Part shown: piece after piece, positions 60,263 through 64,000 of the stretch
Layout of the letters: every line of letters starts with the position of its first letter
Position numbering within the stretch: position 1 is the first letter of the stretch
Source of the DNA: Streptococcus sanguinis
GTDB lineage: Bacteria; Bacillota; Bacilli; Lactobacillales; Streptococcaceae
Length of the DNA stretch: 64,000 bases
Assembly (NCBI RefSeq): GCF_900475275.1
Contig: NZ_LS483364.1
Location: 930,001-994,000, forward strand
Direction: 5' to 3'
The notes under the pieces: generated by a model
Database searches by the model: none
The model's input: the letters and a program-made list of their open reading frames with translations, nothing else
What the model was told of the DNA's origin: nothing
Program-made: the position numbers and the translations under genes

Positions 60263-62098
60263 ATGGAAAAACTTAATTATTTTACAGATGATTTTGGTGC
60301 ATTCGAATTATTAGATTCTTTTACTTTATTGGATAAAAAAGAACGAAAACACGAACTTGAAAACTTTATAAATCGATATTTAGATTTATCTGAAGAAGAA
60401 CAATTTGCTTATGTTGAACATGCTTTAGTTATTTGTGACGTTTTTGAAAAAGAAATTGTTAAAACGACAGAAAAGAAGTTTTTAGAATCAATAAGTGGAA
60501 TAATATTAAAAACTCAAGAAAAGTTTGAAGGTTTTTTAATTTATTATTATTATTTAGATATTTTGTTTTACTACATGTTCAAAGTTAATAAAACTGATGA
60601 TTATCTAAATTTTTTTGAAAAAAATAGCTGTTTCTTTGACATAATCAGTTTAGTAGTTGATGAAAAAAATTGGGAAGATTACTATGTTGTTTCTTCAATA
60701 CTTGCTGTTTTTTGTCAAGTATTGACACAAAGTAACCTTCCATCAGATTTTAGAATTCAATTAGAAAAAGAAATAAATTCATTTATTAATTTTTTATATA
60801 AAAATTATGATTTTAAAAATTATGATTATTATTGGTATTTTCAATTAGATGAGCTTGTCTTAATTTTTCGATTTGAGCACTTGAAGAAAATTAATAAATA
60901 TTTTATGGAGAATCCTCAAGTTGAATATATTGATGACTACCTAGATTTTGTATCAAGGCATTTTGATGACATAATTGAGGATTCAATAGAAGTTATTCGA
61001 AAGATAGCAGAAGAAAATGATTCGGATATCATACGAAACCAAGCTATTAAGTTAATTGAGAAGTATGATAATGATTACTTGAATGAGAAAAGTGATTTAG
61101 AATCTATCTCCTCATTAGACGCTAATCAACTTTTAGAACAAGCGGATAAGCTTATATACTACATTCGTTCTAAATTGACTGTTGATGCTAAAGATTTAAA
61201 AACAATCGGTTCTTTTGGACATTATACTAAGATTGATACTTTAACAAATTTTCTTATAAAAGCAGATTGGAAAAGTGAAAATGATTCTAAAGTGAAACCT
61301 CCCTATTTACGACTTACTAATTTAAAACAGTTAAATGACCCAATGGAGGGAAGAGCAATCTACGATTATTTAGGGATAGATAATACATTTTTCCATAACT
61401 ATCAAACTTCCAATGTGTTTATATCTTCCTTAACTGTAGTATCGGATAGTTTACCTATGTGGAAGGAGTATGCTGATTCTTCTCAGGGTGCCTTCCTTGA
61501 ATACGACATAACTTATCTTGAAGATATTGTTGCACATAAATCTATTGAATTTGTTAAAATCCATTATTTAGATTTAATGTCAGAGAATAAAGATAAATCT
61601 GATGTTGGTATATTTCTCGATAATCTAAAACAAATTTTTGAAAAATTGCAAGACCTTGAAGATAAAGAAGCATTAATTGGTTTTGCTGAGAAATTAAAGA
61701 AGGTTTCTTACCTTTTTAAAGTTAAAGATTATGAGTATGAAATGGAGTATCGTATTCTAATAAACTTAGATGATGCAGCTATAAAACAAATCATTGAAAA
61801 TGAAAATAAAAGTTTAGACAAAGATAAGGATTTATTAAATGATAAATCTTTGAAGAAAGAAGATATTGGGTTAGAAATTTTTGATAAAGTTAACTATAAT
61901 GACTTTAGGAAGTATATAGTGTTAAGTCCAAAAGGCAATGGTAGATACGATTTATTTGTATACATCAATTTGCTACCTTTAAAATATTCAAAAGTAATAT
62001 TGGGACCAAAAGTTACGGATGCAGACTATATTGCTCCTTATCTCAAACTTACTAATCCTGATATAGTAATAGAAAGTTCGAAAATTCCCTATCGTTAG
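60263..62098 (+). CDS. Large AT-rich protein with a C-terminal DUF2971 domain
   Basis: 611 residues. Residues 1-300 are helical, Asp/Glu/Lys/Tyr-rich and without a known domain. Residues ~315-575 match DUF2971: FGHYTKIDTLTNFL, then RLTNLKQLNDPMEGR, then ISSLTVVSDSLPMWKEYADS with QGAFLEYD, and IHYLDL. The signature residues (HYT, NDPxE, MWxxYA) are all present. DUF2971 proteins are often found in accessory and phage-defence regions, with unknown biochemistry. It starts 21 bases after uvrB behind AAAGGAGAAAGCAA and is strikingly AT-rich against uvrB, so horizontal acquisition is likely. Confidence 0.7.
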   Translation: MEKLNYFTDDFGAFELLDSFTLLDKKERKHELENFINRYLDLSEEEQFAYVEHALVICDVFEKEIVKTTEKKFLESISGIILKTQEKFEGFLIYYYYLDILFYYMFKVNKTDDYLNFFEKNSCFFDIISLVVDEKNWEDYYVVSSILAVFCQVLTQSNLPSDFRIQLEKEINSFINFLYKNYDFKNYDYYWYFQLDELVLIFRFEHLKKINKYFMENPQVEYIDDYLDFVSRHFDDIIEDSIEVIRKIAEENDSDIIRNQAIKLIEKYDNDYLNEKSDLESISSLDANQLLEQADKLIYYIRSKLTVDAKDLKTIGSFGHYTKIDTLTNFLIKADWKSENDSKVKPPYLRLTNLKQLNDPMEGRAIYDYLGIDNTFFHNYQTSNVFISSLTVVSDSLPMWKEYADSSQGAFLEYDITYLEDIVAHKSIEFVKIHYLDLMSENKDKSDVGIFLDNLKQIFEKLQDLEDKEALIGFAEKLKKVSYLFKVKDYEYEMEYRILINLDDAAIKQIIENENKSLDKDKDLLNDKSLKKEDIGLEIFDKVNYNDFRKYIVLSPKGNGRYDLFVYINLLPLKYSKVILGPKVTDADYIAPYLKLTNPDIVIESSKIPYR

Positions 62099-62140
62099 AG
62101 AAAATAACTATTTTTAAAACATACAAGCAAGGAGCACTAT

Positions 62141-62686
62141 ATGCGTTATGCGCTTTTACTCCGCGGCATTAATGTCGGCGGGAAAAACAAGGTCGTTATG
62201 GCTGATTTGAAGAAAGATTTAGTTGGGTTGGGTTTTGAAAATCCAGTTTCCTACATCAACAGCGGCAATCTTTTCTTTGATAGTGAGGAGCAGGAGGAGA
62301 GGATTCGGGATATATTGTCGGCTTATTTCAGTCGGTCTTACGATTTCCCTCTACCTTTCGTCCTTGTCAGCTCTGCCATGCTTCAAAAAGAAACAGCAAA
62401 TCTGCCTACTTGGTGGCAGGATGAAACAGCTTTTCGGCGAGATGTTCTCTTTTATCTGCCGGAGACAGATAGGGAGAGTGTTCAAGAGCTGGCAGGCAGC
62501 TGGGCGAATGACAAGGAGCAGCTGCATTTCGGGCAGACAGCTTTTTTTTATAGCAATGCTGACCAAGCAGACTATCTCAAGTCCAACTACCATAAGAAAC
62601 TGCTCAAATCTAGTTTTTACAAGCAACTAACCATTCGAAACGGCAAGACTTTCCAGAAGATTGTGGAGTTGGTAAATGAGAAGTAA
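62141..62686 (+). CDS. DUF1697 family protein
   Basis: 181 residues, soluble. The N-terminus MRYALLLRGINVGGKNKVVM followed by LVGLGFENPVSYINSGNLFF is the DUF1697 signature, and the end reads TIRNGKTFQKIVELV. The fold is ferredoxin-like; no function is established. Ribosome binding site CAAGGAGCACTAT. Its stop overlaps the next start by 11 bases. Confidence 0.9.
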   Translation: MRYALLLRGINVGGKNKVVMADLKKDLVGLGFENPVSYINSGNLFFDSEEQEERIRDILSAYFSRSYDFPLPFVLVSSAMLQKETANLPTWWQDETAFRRDVLFYLPETDRESVQELAGSWANDKEQLHFGQTAFFYSNADQADYLKSNYHKKLLKSSFYKQLTIRNGKTFQKIVELVNEK

Positions 62687-63218
62687 GACCAAAAAGAAAA
62701 ATAAAAACAAAAACAAAAGAAAAGTAAAAGTTCAGGGGAACAAGTTTAGTTTTTGGTTGGAAAATCATTCAATTATAGCATCTATCATAGAGTATTGCGT
62801 ATTTTTGCTGATTGCTATTGGAGTAGCATTTTTAACATTTGGAAATAAGTCTATTCCGGGCCCGCTTCGTGAGTTTAAATATATTAGCCCTTTATATTTA
62901 AATTTGACGATCTTAATTGTTCTTCCATATTATTCCAGGTTTGGAAGTCTAAGAGAAGAAGGGTTCAACACACTAAAAGGTTTTTCAGAATTTTTTCTTT
63001 ATCTTAATGGTCTACTTTTTCTTTTACATTATTTTATAGGAATTCGATCAAAAGATGGAAAACATTTTGCACCACCTCTAATCAGTTTAGATTCTCGCTA
63101 TGTTTGGTTTCCGATCGCGACCTATCTAATCTTTTTCTTCATTTCAGCGTTAACGATGTTGATTTTAAAATATAATGAAAAAAAGAGGAAAAATCATGAC
63201 AAAAGAAAATCTAGCTAA
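62676..63218 (+). CDS. Small membrane protein with Lys/Asn-rich N-terminus
   Basis: 180 residues. The first 22 residues are almost all Lys, Asn and Arg (KTKKKNKNKNKRKVKVQG), followed by about four membrane helices (near residues 38-55, 70-85, 100-120 and 145-165) and a basic tail. No family is recognised. It overlaps the DUF1697 gene and the next membrane gene, so the three form one translational unit. The Lys-rich start would sit at the inner membrane face. Confidence 0.6.
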   Translation: MRSKTKKKNKNKNKRKVKVQGNKFSFWLENHSIIASIIEYCVFLLIAIGVAFLTFGNKSIPGPLREFKYISPLYLNLTILIVLPYYSRFGSLREEGFNTLKGFSEFFLYLNGLLFLLHYFIGIRSKDGKHFAPPLISLDSRYVWFPIATYLIFFFISALTMLILKYNEKKRKNHDKRKSS

Positions 63219-63639
63219 GTTATTTTCATTTAAAACCCTCTATCTGGCCTTGCTAACCTTTGTCATTCTTCATTTGATTTTGTTAGCTTTTGGTCTATCC
63301 TTTACTCCGGTTTTGTGGAATAGCTGGTTTTTTATTCTTTGTTTGACCTTCTTTATCCATTCTTGGATAGTCTTTTTAAGGATAAGAGATTTTCACTGGT
63401 ATCACCTTATTTTTCAATTATTCAGTGGATTGGTGGCACTTTATCTTTGGTTTTCGGCATTCTTTGCTCTGTCAATCATTCCGAATCCAGCAATGCCTAT
63501 CAATATAGACTATCATATACAAGATAAAGAAATCATCATTGTCAGAGGTTTTGTGGTTCATAGTACCTATGAGCATCATGAATTGATTAATCCCTTTGTC
63601 ATGAAGTCAGAAGTGAAATATAACGAAGATATGTTTTAA
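63196..63639 (+). CDS. Small membrane protein of unknown function
   Basis: 147 residues from the ATG at 63196, chosen because AAGAGG lies 7 bases upstream; a start at 63175 would add seven basic residues. Three hydrophobic helices occupy residues ~10-100 (TLYLALLTFVILHLILLAFG, FFILCLTFFIHSWIVFL, LFSGLVALYLWFSAFFAL), followed by a polar domain (IQDKEIIIVRGFVVHSTYEHH). No family recognised. It overlaps the upstream gene by 23 bases. Confidence 0.6.
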   Translation: MTKENLAKLFSFKTLYLALLTFVILHLILLAFGLSFTPVLWNSWFFILCLTFFIHSWIVFLRIRDFHWYHLIFQLFSGLVALYLWFSAFFALSIIPNPAMPINIDYHIQDKEIIIVRGFVVHSTYEHHELINPFVMKSEVKYNEDMF

Positions 63640-63662
63640 TAACTTAGAAAGCGAGTGAATCT

Positions 63663-64000
63663 ATGTCACGTTCCCAAGAAACAATCCTAACAAACATCTG
63701 CCTTGTTGAAGATGTATCGCGAGGTAAATTTCTAATGCAGTATCGCTCTCCTGAGCGCTATCGTTGGTCTGGATATGCCTTTCCGGGTGGTCACATTGAG
63801 AAGGGTGAGTCTCTCCATGATTCAGTTGTCCGTGAGATTTTAGAGGAAACGGGTTTGAAAATTAGTCATCCCAAATTGGTCGGAGTAAAGAACTGGCATA
63901 CGGATGAAGGGGTTCGCTACATCGTCTTTTGCTACAAAGCGACCGAATTTTCTGGTCAGATTCACTCGACTGAAGAGGGTGAGATTTCTTGGGTAGACAA
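63663..64000 (+). CDS. NUDIX hydrolase, MutT-like (partial, runs off the window)
   Basis: The frame is open from the ATG at 63663 to the window edge (112 codons). It opens with ETILTNICLVEDVSRGKFLMQYRS and has a complete NUDIX box beginning GGHIEKGESLHDSV with catalytic REILEETGL. The downstream GEISWVD is typical of 8-oxo-dGTP diphosphatases. This is a second MutT-like gene, distinct from the one at 6983. Weak ribosome binding site (GAAAGCGAGTGAATCT). Its end is not visible. Confidence 0.85.
   Translation, partial: MSRSQETILTNICLVEDVSRGKFLMQYRSPERYRWSGYAFPGGHIEKGESLHDSVVREILEETGLKISHPKLVGVKNWHTDEGVRYIVFCYKATEFSGQIHSTEEGEISWVD

Overview
The window is chromosomal DNA from a low-GC Gram-positive coccus, most likely a Streptococcus of the mitis/sanguinis group. 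Support comes from the gene families and their order (recJ, apt, metA, dnaD; rmlA-rmlC-rmlB; ypmB-aspB-asnS; a GlnR-boxed fused glnPQ; uvrB), strong AGGAG ribosome binding sites, and promoters with extended -10 elements (TGnTATAAT or TGGTAAAAT). Species cannot be fixed from sequence reading alone. No tRNA, rRNA, CRISPR array, transposase or integrase was seen.

Layout. 1-8.3 kb is housekeeping: the recJ end, an ASCH-domain protein, apt, metA behind a promoter that overlaps a pair of MetR/MtaR-type boxes, dnaD, a YghU-type glutathione transferase, trmK with a Nif3-family gene, an FAD oxidoreductase, a NUDIX hydrolase and a ZIP metal transporter that appears to lack a standard start codon. 8.4-11.6 kb is the dTDP-rhamnose operon with an unknown AT-rich membrane gene between rmlC and rmlB. 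11.7-23 kb carries a YpmS-like protein, cutC, a YjbR-like protein, a heterodimeric ABC exporter, a vitamin B6 locus (MocR regulator divergent from pyridoxal kinase and an ECF S component, with mirror-image overlapping promoters), a hemolysin III family protein, a DUF1836 regulator, a VanZ-like protein and yaaA.

23.0-28.6 kb is a type VII secretion (LXG) effector island: two small helical partners, an LXG toxin with an Asp-rich C-terminal domain resembling TelC-type lipid II phosphatases, a candidate membrane-anchored immunity protein, a frameshifted membrane gene, three tandem paralogous membrane proteins and a DUF4176 protein. The secretion machinery is not in the window. 28.7-36 kb holds a flavin reductase with a MarR regulator, then ypmB-aspB and asnS; between aspB and asnS sits an extra cluster (lipoprotein, two paralogous unknowns, another unknown, a VOC protein). 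36-41 kb has an MFS transporter and a second heterodimeric ABC exporter.

40.8-53 kb is the most unusual stretch: an uncharacterised helical protein with a tiny downstream ORF; an ABC-F ATPase behind a roughly 300-base leader with a three-codon upstream ORF and a terminator hairpin (attenuation architecture); then, from a perfect consensus promoter, a tandem family of secreted serine hydrolases (SxxK, YxN, HxG) with C-terminal membrane helices. This family has one truncated copy, one copy with a single amber codon, and three intact copies, with a CPBP protease among them. 53-58 kb is glnPQ (GlnR box) and a pair of CPBP proteases. 58-64 kb is uvrB, an AT-rich DUF2971 gene, a DUF1697 protein, two small membrane proteins and a partial NUDIX gene.
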